From positions 1 to 51,764 of the forward strand of contig CACKIQ010000003.1 of NCBI GenBank assembly GCA_902600245.1: 51,764 bases of DNA, written 5' to 3'. The notes beneath the pieces were generated by a model that was given only the letters and a program-made list of their open reading frames with translations, was not told the origin of the DNA and did not search any database. Of the stretch, positions 38,775 through 49,084 are shown one piece after another. This DNA comes from an uncultured Pelagibacteraceae bacterium. Its GTDB lineage: Bacteria > Pseudomonadota > Alphaproteobacteria > Pelagibacterales > Pelagibacteraceae. Each line of letters begins with the position of its first letter. Within the stretch, counting starts at the first letter, position 1. The translations under genes were made by a program, and so were the position numbers.

Positions 38775-41093
38775 ATGAATAAAATTTTAAACTTTATTCT
38801 GTATTTAATATTATTTTTTACGATAACCAATGCGTATAGCGCGCCCGTAACTTTCAATCAAAAATCATCAGTCAACGAAAGAGGAGAAGAGGATGTAGGA
38901 TCAGGCTCTGAAGACAACGATTTTGGTCTTGCCTCTGGAATTGAGTTTAATAAGGATGGAACAAAAATGTTTGTTAGTTTTGGTAATAAATCAGGTGACG
39001 ATGAATTTATTGTTGCTGCATATAATTTATCTACTCCATATGATGTTTCTACTGAAACTTTTGCTGATGAAAGATGTGTTTTAGATAATGTTTCAGGCGG
39101 ACATCAAGTTTACGATTTAGAATTAAATAGTGATGGTACAATGTTATTTGTGGCTACTAGACAACATAACGTTGATGACGCAGATGGTGATAGAGTTTAT
39201 AGGTATGATTTGAGCACTCCTTATGATATCTCAACCTGTAGCACCTTAGCCTCTAGAACTACAGATCTTGATCAAGTTGCCTTTACAAATGGAAGTAAAG
39301 CTGGAGATTTTGATGATGTCGGAATGAATAGACGACGTCACAGGCTTCAAGCAATAGAAATTAATAATGACGGCAGTAAATTATTTTTAACTTTTTATGA
39401 AGAGACTTCAACATCAGGAACTAGAAAAGCAAAACTTTACGAATATATCCTCTCAACTCCATATGATTTATCAACACTTTCCCTAGTTAAATCTGCTGGG
39501 ATTGGATTTAGTGACTCTTCTACTAATGGAGTGGACAATCCATCTGGGATGAGATTTAGTCCTGGTGGAAAAAGAATATTTATAACTAGTCATGGTGGAA
39601 CGAGCAGACTAAGGGGAGTTACCCAAATCTCACTTACTAGAGCTTTTGATACGTCATCATTTACTATTGATGGAACGTTTGTAATAGATACAGGTTCAAA
39701 CCCAAATCAACAACCTAGAGGAATTTCATTTAGTTCTAATGGATTGAAAATGTATATTTCACAAGATCGTGATCAAAAAGGACCTGGTGCTGAGTTACAT
39801 GATCGGGTTTTTGAATATGATTTAGCTTGTCCATACAATATTATAAGTGGACAATGTCCTTCTATTACCGAAGATGATGGTAGGGCTGGAATTGCAATAG
39901 CACAAATAGAAATTGCTAAAAGAACAATAGATCATTCAACAGAGACTGCTTTAAATCGTTTAAAGTGGATTAGAAGAAATAAAGATAAACAAAATTTAAC
40001 AAATTTGAACATCGATTTTAATTTTACTAATCAAAGATTAGCTTCATTAACTGAAATTGTAAAAACATCTGCAGAAAAAAAGAAAACAAAAGATCTAACA
40101 AAAGAGCAGGATATATTTTATTGGAGCGAAGGCAGTATTGCAGTTGGAAGAGTTGGAGATACAGATATTTCTTCAAGAAAAAAAATAAAAACAGATGCAA
40201 TAACTGTAGGTGCAGATAAATTTACTGATAATAATAGTATAAAGGGACTAGCTTTTAGATTTGGTAGTAATGATGTAGATGTCGGAAAACACGGGAGCAC
40301 CCTAGATACAGACACTTACAACATCACTTATTATTCAACCTCTCCAGTGGAAAATGATACTAAATTTCTAGATACTGTAATTGGTATTGGTAGAATTGAG
40401 TCTGATATTTTAACTGTGTTAAATGGTAATGATTATTCAGCAACTAGAACAGGTAAACAAATTTATTTTACACAGAAAATAAAAGATGAAATAAAAAAAA
40501 ATGATTTAACCTTGATACCTTCTGCTCAAATTGATTTTGGACATACAATATTGGATAGTTACTCAGAAACAGGATCTGCAGGATTATCATTTGATGATCA
40601 AGTGGTCAGAACAGTAAACGTAAGTGCTGCAATCGCTTTTGTTGATGATTTATCAAATGAGGAAAATACAATTAAAAGACATGGTAGATTAGAATATAAA
40701 GCAGATTTAGATCAAACTTCAAATTTGAAATATAGGTATAAATCTGGTGGAAACAGTACTAGTACAAATTTAAAATCTGGTTCAAGACATAACTTAAATG
40801 GACAAATAGGATTTGATATAGTTTTTCCGGATAGATTTAGTTTATTTATGATTTATGAACGTGATCAAGCACTTGGGTCAGGTCATACCGATAAAATTCA
40901 TTTAGCAATCGGATATTTGCCAAATAAAAATACTAACTACATTTTTAAGATTGAAGGTTCAGAATATCTTCTATCAAATATTGGACTTAAAAAGAATATT
41001 TCTGGATTAGATTTAAGCTTAAATGTTAAAGACGACTTAATGAATTTAGGAGATAAGAGAGAAGCTAGTATACTATTAAATAAAGTCTTTTAA
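38775..41093 (+). CDS. Putative autotransporter: signal peptide, repeat/beta-propeller-like passenger, C-terminal outer-membrane barrel
   Basis: Repeated GIEFNKDGTKMFVSF / LELNSDGTMLFVAT and YNLSTPYDVST; barrel-like C-terminus ending in LLNKVF. Confidence 0.75.
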   Translation: MNKILNFILYLILFFTITNAYSAPVTFNQKSSVNERGEEDVGSGSEDNDFGLASGIEFNKDGTKMFVSFGNKSGDDEFIVAAYNLSTPYDVSTETFADERCVLDNVSGGHQVYDLELNSDGTMLFVATRQHNVDDADGDRVYRYDLSTPYDISTCSTLASRTTDLDQVAFTNGSKAGDFDDVGMNRRRHRLQAIEINNDGSKLFLTFYEETSTSGTRKAKLYEYILSTPYDLSTLSLVKSAGIGFSDSSTNGVDNPSGMRFSPGGKRIFITSHGGTSRLRGVTQISLTRAFDTSSFTIDGTFVIDTGSNPNQQPRGISFSSNGLKMYISQDRDQKGPGAELHDRVFEYDLACPYNIISGQCPSITEDDGRAGIAIAQIEIAKRTIDHSTETALNRLKWIRRNKDKQNLTNLNIDFNFTNQRLASLTEIVKTSAEKKKTKDLTKEQDIFYWSEGSIAVGRVGDTDISSRKKIKTDAITVGADKFTDNNSIKGLAFRFGSNDVDVGKHGSTLDTDTYNITYYSTSPVENDTKFLDTVIGIGRIESDILTVLNGNDYSATRTGKQIYFTQKIKDEIKKNDLTLIPSAQIDFGHTILDSYSETGSAGLSFDDQVVRTVNVSAAIAFVDDLSNEENTIKRHGRLEYKADLDQTSNLKYRYKSGGNSTSTNLKSGSRHNLNGQIGFDIVFPDRFSLFMIYERDQALGSGHTDKIHLAIGYLPNKNTNYIFKIEGSEYLLSNIGLKKNISGLDLSLNVKDDLMNLGDKREASILLNKVF

Positions 41094-41135
41094 TTTTTAT
41101 TATAAAGTTATACTTTCAATATAGAGGGAGAATTA

Positions 41136-41510
41136 ATGACTTACCAATGGGATAACAAAAAACCCACTGCACAGATGCTTGGCAGATGGCAACCCTTTCA
41201 TGATGGACATTATACTTTATTTAAAGAAATAATTAAGAAAACAGGTCAGGTTTGTATCCAAATTAGAGATGTTCAAGGTGTAGATGATAATCCTTTTGAT
41301 TTTGAAACTGTCAAAAAAAATATTGAGGAAAGACTAAATCCTGAATTTGATGGACGATTTAAAATTATGTTGGTGCCCAACATTACAAATATTTGTTATG
41401 GAAGAGGAGTTGGATATAAAATTGAGGAAATAGTTTTAGACGAAGAAACTCAAAAAATTTCTGCAACGAAAATAAGAGCTCAAATGAGAGAAGAAGGAAA
41501 ATTAAAATAA
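41136..41510 (+). CDS. Nucleotidyltransferase/ATP-sulfurylase-like HxGH-fold protein
   Basis: GRWQPFHDGHYTLFKEII; ISATKIRAQMREEGKL. Confidence 0.75.
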   Translation: MTYQWDNKKPTAQMLGRWQPFHDGHYTLFKEIIKKTGQVCIQIRDVQGVDDNPFDFETVKKNIEERLNPEFDGRFKIMLVPNITNICYGRGVGYKIEEIVLDEETQKISATKIRAQMREEGKLK

Positions 41511-41516
41511 ATTTAA

Positions 41517-42368
41517 ATGAATGATAGGCTTAAAACTATTGTCGATTTAGAAAAATATCCAATCCATAATTTAAACTCACCAGAAATTCGAAATATAATT
41601 AAAAAATGTAAAGAAGAACTTGATCAATATAGTTGTTCAACTATTCCAAATTTTATTTTACCAAAATCGCTAAAGGTAATGAATTCTGAGTTAGAAAAAC
41701 AATTAGAAGAAGTTTATATGTCAAAAGAAAGTATTAATGCATACTTGTATGCAAAGGATGATCCCTCGTTACCAAAAGACCATCCAAAAAGAACTTTTAT
41801 GCATAGATATAATGGATATTTAAATTCTGATTGTTTTCCAAAAGAATCTGAGATGAAATATCTATATGAAACTGAAGAACTATTAAAATTTATATCTGCT
41901 TGTTTAGGTGTTTCACCTATTTATCGATGGGCAGACCCATTAGCATGTCATGCTTATAATGTAATGAAGCCAGAAGGGGTACTTCCATGGCATTTTGATA
42001 GTTGTGAATTTACATTAAGCTTGATGATTCAAAAACCTGAGAAGGGAGGGATTTTTGAATATTGCCCAAATATTAGAGAGCCAGGTAATGAAAATTTTAA
42101 CGAGGTTCAAAAAGTTATTGCTGGAGATAGAACAAGGGTAAGACAGTTAAAATTAGAACCAGGAGATCTACAAATATTCAAAGGAAGATTTACTTTGCAC
42201 AGAGTGACAAAAGTAGAAGGTCAAAAATCAAGGTATATGTGTATTCCAGCTTATGTTTTGGATCCATGGAGAGTTAATACTCCAGAGCATTCAAAAGCTA
42301 TTTATGGCAAAGTTTTGCCAATTCATATAGAAAGAAATCAGGCGAGATCCGATGGATTAACTGATTAA
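41517..42368 (+). CDS. 2-oxoglutarate/Fe(II)-dependent oxygenase-like protein
   Basis: HxD in LPWHFDSCEFTLSLMIQKPEKGGIFEYCPNIREPG; distal His/Arg in LEPGDLQIFKGRFTLHRVTKVEGQKSRYMCIPAY. Confidence 0.8.
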   Translation: MNDRLKTIVDLEKYPIHNLNSPEIRNIIKKCKEELDQYSCSTIPNFILPKSLKVMNSELEKQLEEVYMSKESINAYLYAKDDPSLPKDHPKRTFMHRYNGYLNSDCFPKESEMKYLYETEELLKFISACLGVSPIYRWADPLACHAYNVMKPEGVLPWHFDSCEFTLSLMIQKPEKGGIFEYCPNIREPGNENFNEVQKVIAGDRTRVRQLKLEPGDLQIFKGRFTLHRVTKVEGQKSRYMCIPAYVLDPWRVNTPEHSKAIYGKVLPIHIERNQARSDGLTD

Positions 42369-43148
42369 ATGACTACTAACATTAAAATAAAGAAAATTAA
42401 TAATGATGTTTCATCAATTATGATTGATGAACCAAAAACTTACAACTCTTTATCATTCAAAAATCTTTCAGATTTATTAAAGAGTTTAAAAAAATTAGAT
42501 ACTGATAAAAAAGTAAAAGTAATAATATTAGAAGGTGCTGGAAAAGGATTTAGTGCAGGACACAACTTAAAAGAAGTGAGAGGTTTAAAAAAAAGAGATA
42601 AATATTTAAAATTATTCAATCTTTGTTCAAAAGTCATGCTTCAAATTGTTGAAGGAAAAAAACCTGTAATTGCAAAAGTACATGGAGCAGCTTTTGCTGC
42701 AGGATGTCAGTTGGTAGCAAGTTGTGATTTAGCATTTAGTACTAAAGACGCATTGTTTGCTACACCAGGAGTAAATATTGGTTTGTTTTGCAGTACACCT
42801 ATGGTTGCTGTTAGTAGAAAAATAAATCGAAAATCAATGATGAAAATGCTCTTAACTGGAGAACCTATAAATGCAAATTACGCAAAAGAAATCGGTTTAA
42901 TAAATGATAATTTTTCTAAAGCTAAACTGAACTCTGAAGTACTAAAAGTAGCAAACAAAATTGCTTCCAAATCTAATTTGACAATTAAAATTGGAAAACA
43001 AGCTTTTTATAAACAATTAGAAATGCCTTTAAGTAAAGCTTATTCTTATACTAGCAAAATGATGACTTTGAATATGATGGCGATGGATGCAAAAGAGGGA
43101 ATTTCTGCTTTTTTAGATAAAAGAAAGCCAAAATGGAAAAATAGATAA
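42369..43148 (+). CDS. Enoyl-CoA hydratase/isomerase family (ECHDC3-like)
   Basis: GAGKGFSAGHNLKEV; HGAAFAAGCQLVASCDLAFSTKDALFATPGVNIGLFCSTPMVAVSR. Confidence 0.88.
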   Translation: MTTNIKIKKINNDVSSIMIDEPKTYNSLSFKNLSDLLKSLKKLDTDKKVKVIILEGAGKGFSAGHNLKEVRGLKKRDKYLKLFNLCSKVMLQIVEGKKPVIAKVHGAAFAAGCQLVASCDLAFSTKDALFATPGVNIGLFCSTPMVAVSRKINRKSMMKMLLTGEPINANYAKEIGLINDNFSKAKLNSEVLKVANKIASKSNLTIKIGKQAFYKQLEMPLSKAYSYTSKMMTLNMMAMDAKEGISAFLDKRKPKWKNR

Positions 43149-43330
43149 TGAAAAAGAATATTTTAATATTTTTTTTTGTTATTATTGGAATTCTCATAAT
43201 TTATAATTTTAAAGATCATAATCAAAAAAGAGCGATAGAAGCATGTGTAGCTGGAAGTAAAACATTGGAAAAACCAATGACTGCCTCTGAGGCTAGAATA
43301 TTTTGTGAGAAACAGATTAAAAATAATTAA
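43148..43330 (+). CDS. 60-aa small protein with one TM/signal segment and two Cys
   Basis: Overlaps both neighbours (atga-type junctions); MKKNILIFFFVIIGILIIYNF...EACVAGSKTLEKPMTASEARIFCEKQI. Confidence 0.65.
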   Translation: MKKNILIFFFVIIGILIIYNFKDHNQKRAIEACVAGSKTLEKPMTASEARIFCEKQIKNN

Positions 43331-43764
43331 TGAGTGATATTAAGGAAATTCTTACAAGATTTAAGACTATTGCTATGGTAGGGGTAAGCAATGATCCCAC
43401 TAAAGCTTCAACTATTGTAATGAAATATATGCAAGAATATGGATATAAAGTTTATCCAGTTAACCCCAGAGCTAAGGGTAAAAAAATTTTAGGGCAAGAG
43501 GTTTTTGCTAAAATATCAGATATTAAAGATCAGATTGATATCGTAGATGTGTTTAGACCATCAAAAGAAGTCTATGCTATAGCAGAGGACACAATTAAAA
43601 TTGGAGCTAAAGTTTTATGGTTACAGCTTGGTATACGAGACGAAAAGGCAAAAGAATTGATGGAAAAAAATGATATTAAGTATGTAGAAAACAAATGTAC
43701 TAAAATGGAATATCAAAAGTATTTTTTGAAAGTTAGACAGGCGTTTCCAGTGTTGAGTGACTAA
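43330..43764 (+). CDS. CoA-binding domain protein (YccU/COG1832-like)
   Basis: TIAMVGVSNDPTKASTIVMKYMQEYGYKVYPVNPRAKGKKILGQE; DIVDVFRPSKEV; VLWLQLGI. Confidence 0.88.
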   Translation: MSDIKEILTRFKTIAMVGVSNDPTKASTIVMKYMQEYGYKVYPVNPRAKGKKILGQEVFAKISDIKDQIDIVDVFRPSKEVYAIAEDTIKIGAKVLWLQLGIRDEKAKELMEKNDIKYVENKCTKMEYQKYFLKVRQAFPVLSD

Positions 43765-45374
43765 TGAATAAAGTAATTAAGTTTTTAGATAGTACTTTTT
43801 TAGACTTGGGTCGACAATTTAAGTGGACTTACTTGCCACCATTAATGGTCTATATGGCTGCAGGTATATCTGGTCTAACAGGTATAGTTGGTACGTTCTT
43901 TGTAAAAGATTATTTGAATTTGTCTGCTGCATTTCTTGCAGGTCTTGGGTTTTGGGCAGGAATACCTTGGGCATTAAAAATGCCACTAGGTCATCTAGTA
44001 GATCTTATCTGGGAAAGAAAAAATTATATGGTCTACTTTGGTGCATCCTTAATAGCAGTGAGTTTATTAATTATGTACGGACTTATTATTCATACAGAAG
44101 AAATGTCCCAAATTTTATCTGTAGAAACATGGTTTGTTATAAGTGTGATTCTCGCACCAGTTGGTTACGTAGTCCAAGATGTTGTTGCAGATGCAATGAC
44201 CGTTGAGGCTGTGCCATTAACTGACGAAACAGGTAATGATTATTCTAAAGATCAAATAAAGATAATGCATACAACAATGCAAACCCTTGGAAGGTTTGCA
44301 ATAATTGGAGGTACAGTTCTTGTAGCCCTAGTTAATGTAATTTTATTTAGAGATGTAGAAAGTTTAGAACAAGCGGACAAAATTAATTTATATGGAAGTA
44401 TTTATATCTATGCTCTTGTAATACCTCTTGTATCTATCCTAGGAGTTATTCTAGCAAAATATTTAAGACTTAGAAAAATTCAAATTTTAAAATCTCAAGG
44501 TTTAGAATTTAAAGAGGAGAGAGGAGATGAAAAAACAAAAATAAATTGGTGGATATTAGGAGGAAGTTTAGTCTTTGTTATTTTCACATTATCTATTGGA
44601 TCTTTTAAAGTACCATTTGCTCAAGAGATAGTTTTTATCGGTTCTGTAATAATTATTTTATTTTTAATGTTTAAGCTTATCAAAGAATTACCTCAAGAAT
44701 TAAGATTAACTATTGTAGGTACTGCAGTAATAATTTTTATTTTTAGAGCTATGCCTGGACCTGGACCAGGATTAACTTGGTTTGAAATTGATGAGCTTGG
44801 ATTTAATGAACAGTTTTTTTCTGTTCTATCATTATTAGCATCAATTTTAACGTTAGCAGGAATTGTATTGTTAAGACCTTTCATGGCAAATAATTCAATT
44901 GCTAAAATAATTGTAGTCCTAAGTATTGCGGGTGCGATTTTGTTTTTACCTAGTGTTGGAATGTATTATGGTTTTCATAATTGGACAGCTTCATTAACAG
45001 GTGGAGTAGTTGACGCTAAATTCATCGCATTAATAAACACAGCCCTTGAATCTCCTTTGGGGCAAGTCTCAATGATTCCTCTTTTGGCATGGATTGCAAA
45101 AAATGCTCCAGCACATTTAAAAGCAACTTTCTTTGCAGTTTTTGCCTCATTTACTAATCTAGCACTATCAGCGAGCGCATTGGGTACAAAATATTTAAAT
45201 GAAATATTTACTGTTACAAGAGAAGTTAAGGACAAAGTTTCTGGTGAAATTCAAACAACTGCAGATTATTCAGAGCTTGGAATTTTATTAATCGTTGTGA
45301 CACTTTTGACATTAATTCTTCCAATATTATTTGTAATTATTATTAATAATAGTAAATACAAAACATCTGAGTAA
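43764..45374 (+). CDS. Major facilitator-type transporter (FBT-like?)
   Basis: About 12-14 TM; KMPLGHLVDLIWERKNYMVYFG; GYVVQDVVADAMTVEAVP. Confidence 0.7.
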   Translation: MNKVIKFLDSTFLDLGRQFKWTYLPPLMVYMAAGISGLTGIVGTFFVKDYLNLSAAFLAGLGFWAGIPWALKMPLGHLVDLIWERKNYMVYFGASLIAVSLLIMYGLIIHTEEMSQILSVETWFVISVILAPVGYVVQDVVADAMTVEAVPLTDETGNDYSKDQIKIMHTTMQTLGRFAIIGGTVLVALVNVILFRDVESLEQADKINLYGSIYIYALVIPLVSILGVILAKYLRLRKIQILKSQGLEFKEERGDEKTKINWWILGGSLVFVIFTLSIGSFKVPFAQEIVFIGSVIIILFLMFKLIKELPQELRLTIVGTAVIIFIFRAMPGPGPGLTWFEIDELGFNEQFFSVLSLLASILTLAGIVLLRPFMANNSIAKIIVVLSIAGAILFLPSVGMYYGFHNWTASLTGGVVDAKFIALINTALESPLGQVSMIPLLAWIAKNAPAHLKATFFAVFASFTNLALSASALGTKYLNEIFTVTREVKDKVSGEIQTTADYSELGILLIVVTLLTLILPILFVIIINNSKYKTSE

Positions 45375-45385
45375 TTATTTTTAAA

Positions 45386-45847
45386 ATGAAAACTATTTAC
45401 AAAGTATTAATTTTATTATTGATATCTTCGACTTTTTCAAACGCTGAACTATTAAATCCAAATAGTAATATTAAACCAAAAGAAGTTATAAAGATTCAAC
45501 TTAATGGGCTTCAGAAAAACGACTCTAAATTTAAAGATAGTGGAATTGAACAAACATGGAATTTTGCTCACCCAAATAATAAGAGAGTAACAGGACCATT
45601 AAGCAAGTTTAAGATGATGTTAAAAAGTGAATCTTATGGGATGATGATTAATCACCTAAGTCACACAATCACTGAGCTTGGAAGTAGTGACAAATGGGCA
45701 CAATTTGAGGTAATTATTCTTGATAAAAATAAGATTTATCACAAGTTTAATTGGCAAGTTGAAAAGTATACTCTAGATGGAAGTTTAAAAGACTGTTGGT
45801 TAACTACAATGGTATCTAGTCCGATCCCTCTTGGAAGCTCAATTTGA
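45386..45847 (+). CDS. Secreted hypothetical protein (DUF4864-like?)
   Basis: Signal peptide; VIKIQLNGLQKNDSKFKDSGIEQTWNFAHPNNKRVTGPLSKFKMML. Confidence 0.55.
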   Translation: MKTIYKVLILLLISSTFSNAELLNPNSNIKPKEVIKIQLNGLQKNDSKFKDSGIEQTWNFAHPNNKRVTGPLSKFKMMLKSESYGMMINHLSHTITELGSSDKWAQFEVIILDKNKIYHKFNWQVEKYTLDGSLKDCWLTTMVSSPIPLGSSI

Positions 45848-45902
45848 TTTTCAAGATACATTTTTGTTTCGTAACAATTAAAAATTTAGTAGGAATCGCT
45901 GA

Positions 45903-48335
45903 ATGAAAACAAAAACTAAAGTTGTAGTAGTTGGTGGAGGAGTTGTAGGTGTTAGTGCTCTTTATCATTTAGCAAAAAAAGGTTGGTCGGATGTTGTCTT
46001 AGTTGAGAGGAAAGAGCTCACATCAGGATCTACATGGCATGCAGCAGGCTTGTTACCTTTATTTAACATGAGTTATTCTGTTGGACAACTTCATAAGTAT
46101 GCGGTCAATCTCTACAAAACATTAGAGGAAGAAACTGGAAAAAATGTTGGCTTTAGTGTTGTTTCAAATATTCGTTTAGCGAGTTCAAAAGATAGAATGG
46201 ATGAGTATCATCAATATGCAGGTGTAGCTCGAACCATTGGGGTGGATGTAAAATTTTTGTCTCCACAACAAGTAAAAGAAATTTGGCCTTTGTGTCATAC
46301 TGATGATTTAATTGGTGCAATACAACATCCTGAAGATGGATATATTCAACCAGCTGATTTAACACAAGCACTAGCAACTGGTGCAAGAAATAGAGGGGCT
46401 GAGATTTATAGAAATACAACTGTTCTCTCAATGAGACAAACTAAAGAGGGGTGGATTGTAGAAACAGATAAAGGATCAATAGAATGTGAACATGTGATTT
46501 CCTGTTCAGGAAATTTTGCACGTCAAACAGGTGAAATGGTTGGACTTGATATTCCTGTAATACCAGTTGAACATCAATACATTGTTACTGAGCCTCATCC
46601 TGAAATTCAAAAGAGAAAAAAAGACGGTTTACCAGAGATGGGAGTATTAAGAGATAGTGATAGTCGATGGTACATGAGGGAAGAAGCTGGAGGATTAATT
46701 TTAGGTCCCTATGAAGATGGAGCGCCTGCTTGTTATGTAGAAGGGCCTTCAAAAAATTCTGAGTATGAATTATTTCAAGAAGATTTAGATAGATTAGCTC
46801 CACATATTGAAGGAGCAATTCATAGAGTTCCTGCATTTGGAGAGGTAGGAGTAAAGAAAGTTTATAACGGAGCGATTTGTTATACACCAGATGGAAATCC
46901 AATAGTTGGTCCTGCTTGGGGTCTGAAAAATTTTTGGATTAATGAAGGTCATAGTTTTGGAATAACTGCTGCAGGTGGTGCAGGTTGGCAATTAGCAGAG
47001 TGGATAGTTGATGGCGAACCAACAATTGATATGTTAGGAGTTGAACCAAGACGTTATGGAAACTATGTAACCAAATCTTATTTAAAAGCAAAAAATGAGG
47101 AAGCCTACAGCCATGTTTTTATAGTTCACTATCCAGATGAAGAAAGACCAGCAGCAAGACCTTTGAGAACTGCACCTTGTTATGAAAGAATGAAAAACTT
47201 AGGTGCTGTTTTTGGTCAAAAATTTGGGTGGGAAAGACCAAACTTTTTTGCAACTGATGGGATGGAACAAAAAGATGATTGGTCATTTAGAAGATCAAAA
47301 TGGTTCGATGCAATAAAAAAAGAGTGTCAAAATGTAAAAGAAAACGTAGGTCTTTTAGATATGACGGCATTTGCAAAATGTAGAATTAGAGGACCTAAAG
47401 CAGAGGAATTTCTAGATTATTTAGTTGCAAATAAACTTCCTAAAAAAATTGGAAGAATTAATTTATGCCATGCTTTAAATACCAAAGGTGGAGTTCACTC
47501 AGAGTTTACAATAATGAAAGAAGCTGAGAATAGCTATTACCTCGTTTCAGCTGGAGCTAATTTAAGATTAGACCATGATTGGATCCAAAAATGGATGCCA
47601 GATGATGGATCAGTTATATTTGAGGATCTTACCAACAGTAACGGAGTTCTAGTTGTTGCTGGTCCTAAAGCCAGACAATTGATGCAAAAGGTTTCAACTG
47701 ATGATTTTTCGAGTGAGAATTTTAAATGGCTTACAGCAAAAAATGTAAATGTGGGTTATGCTCCAGTAAACGCGATGAGAGTAAATTTTGTTGGTGAGCT
47801 AGGTTGGGAACTCCACCATCCCATTGAATATCAAAATCATATTTTTGATAAACTAATGGAAGCAGGAAAAGATTTAGGGATAAAACCTTTTGGAATTAGG
47901 GCCATGAATAGTTTAAGGGTAGAAAAATCTTATAAATTAGTAGGTACAGAATTATCTATTGAATATTCACCATATGAATCAGGTCTTGACCGATTTGTTC
48001 ACCCAAATAAAGGGAATTTTATTGGTTTAGATGCTTTGAATAAATGGAGGGAAAAAGGTTTTGATAACAAATTAGTTACTTTAGAGGTTCATAATACTAA
48101 AGATGCTGATGTTCTTGGAAATAACCCTATTTTTAAGGACGGAAAAGTTGTAGGGAGAGCAACTAGTGGTGAATTTGGTTTTAGACTAGATAAATCAATT
48201 GCTCTTGCTATGGTAAAACCAGATTGTTCACATGTAGGCGACAAATTACAAGTTGATATATTAGGAGAAATGTACGACGCTACCGTATTGAAAGAAAGTC
48301 CATACGACTCAGAAAATAATTTATTGAGAGCTTAA
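45903..48335 (+). CDS. FAD-dependent dimethylglycine/sarcosine dehydrogenase-like protein with GcvT domain (second paralog)
   Basis: [46 protein letters not shown]-terminal GcvT domain with [22 protein letters not shown]. Confidence 0.9.
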   Translation: MKTKTKVVVVGGGVVGVSALYHLAKKGWSDVVLVERKELTSGSTWHAAGLLPLFNMSYSVGQLHKYAVNLYKTLEEETGKNVGFSVVSNIRLASSKDRMDEYHQYAGVARTIGVDVKFLSPQQVKEIWPLCHTDDLIGAIQHPEDGYIQPADLTQALATGARNRGAEIYRNTTVLSMRQTKEGWIVETDKGSIECEHVISCSGNFARQTGEMVGLDIPVIPVEHQYIVTEPHPEIQKRKKDGLPEMGVLRDSDSRWYMREEAGGLILGPYEDGAPACYVEGPSKNSEYELFQEDLDRLAPHIEGAIHRVPAFGEVGVKKVYNGAICYTPDGNPIVGPAWGLKNFWINEGHSFGITAAGGAGWQLAEWIVDGEPTIDMLGVEPRRYGNYVTKSYLKAKNEEAYSHVFIVHYPDEERPAARPLRTAPCYERMKNLGAVFGQKFGWERPNFFATDGMEQKDDWSFRRSKWFDAIKKECQNVKENVGLLDMTAFAKCRIRGPKAEEFLDYLVANKLPKKIGRINLCHALNTKGGVHSEFTIMKEAENSYYLVSAGANLRLDHDWIQKWMPDDGSVIFEDLTNSNGVLVVAGPKARQLMQKVSTDDFSSENFKWLTAKNVNVGYAPVNAMRVNFVGELGWELHHPIEYQNHIFDKLMEAGKDLGIKPFGIRAMNSLRVEKSYKLVGTELSIEYSPYESGLDRFVHPNKGNFIGLDALNKWREKGFDNKLVTLEVHNTKDADVLGNNPIFKDGKVVGRATSGEFGFRLDKSIALAMVKPDCSHVGDKLQVDILGEMYDATVLKESPYDSENNLLRA

Positions 48336-49084
48336 TGAAAATTTTAGTCGCTGTAAAAAGAGTAATTGATTACAATGTTCAAATCAGAGTAAAGGATGAT
48401 GGAACAGGTGTGGTTACAGATAATGTAAAAATGTCAACTAATCCTCCTGATGACAACGCAATAGAAGAGGCAGTAAAAATTAAAGAAGCTGGTAAAGCAA
48501 CCGAAATAGTTGCAATCACTGTTGGGGAGGAAAAAGCTCAAGAAACAGTTAGAAAAGCTCTTGCTGTTGGAGCTGATAGAGGAATTCATGTAAAAGCAGA
48601 TGGAATACTTGAGCCACTTGCTGTATCAAAAATTTTACAAAAAGTTGTAGAAAAAGAGAAACCCGATTTAGTTTTCATGGGCAAGCAAGCTATTGATGAT
48701 GACTGTAATCAAACCGGCCAAATGTTAAGTGCTTTGTTAAATTGGCCACAAGCAACATTTGCATCAAAGATTGATATTAAAGATAATAAACTGGAAGTCA
48801 CTAGAGAGATTGATGAAGGGCTTGAAACGATCGAGATAAATGTGCCAGCGATTGTTACATGTGATTTAAGATTAAATGAACCAAGATATGCTTCATTGCC
48901 AAACATTATGAAGGCAAAGAAAAAACCGATCGAACAAATTGTTGCATCAGATTTAGGAGTAGACATATCTCCAAGATTAGAACAAATAAAAGTAGAGGAA
49001 CCTCCAAAAAGAAAAGCAGGTATTAAAGTTGCTAATGTTGCTGAATTAGTACAAAAATTAAAAAATGAGGCGAAAGTAATATAA
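48335..49084 (+). CDS. etfB: Electron transfer flavoprotein beta subunit
   Basis: [59 protein letters not shown]. Confidence 0.97.
   Translation: MKILVAVKRVIDYNVQIRVKDDGTGVVTDNVKMSTNPPDDNAIEEAVKIKEAGKATEIVAITVGEEKAQETVRKALAVGADRGIHVKADGILEPLAVSKILQKVVEKEKPDLVFMGKQAIDDDCNQTGQMLSALLNWPQATFASKIDIKDNKLEVTREIDEGLETIEINVPAIVTCDLRLNEPRYASLPNIMKAKKKPIEQIVASDLGVDISPRLEQIKVEEPPKRKAGIKVANVAELVQKLKNEAKVI

Noticed and set aside
38349-41510. Prophage or mobile insertion because of APS-kinase-like and nucleotidyltransferase mini-genes
   Set aside because: No integrase, transposase, phage structural genes, tRNA or direct repeats; tight operon packing on both sides.
43823-44206. 127-aa alternative-frame ORF inside the MFS transporter gene
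   Set aside because: Cys/Arg-rich out-of-frame product; the +1 frame encodes a convincing multi-TM transporter.
46153-46991. Three antisense ORFs (92, 105 and 65 aa) inside the second DMGDH-like gene
   Set aside because: Leu/His-rich shadow translations of a strongly supported gene.
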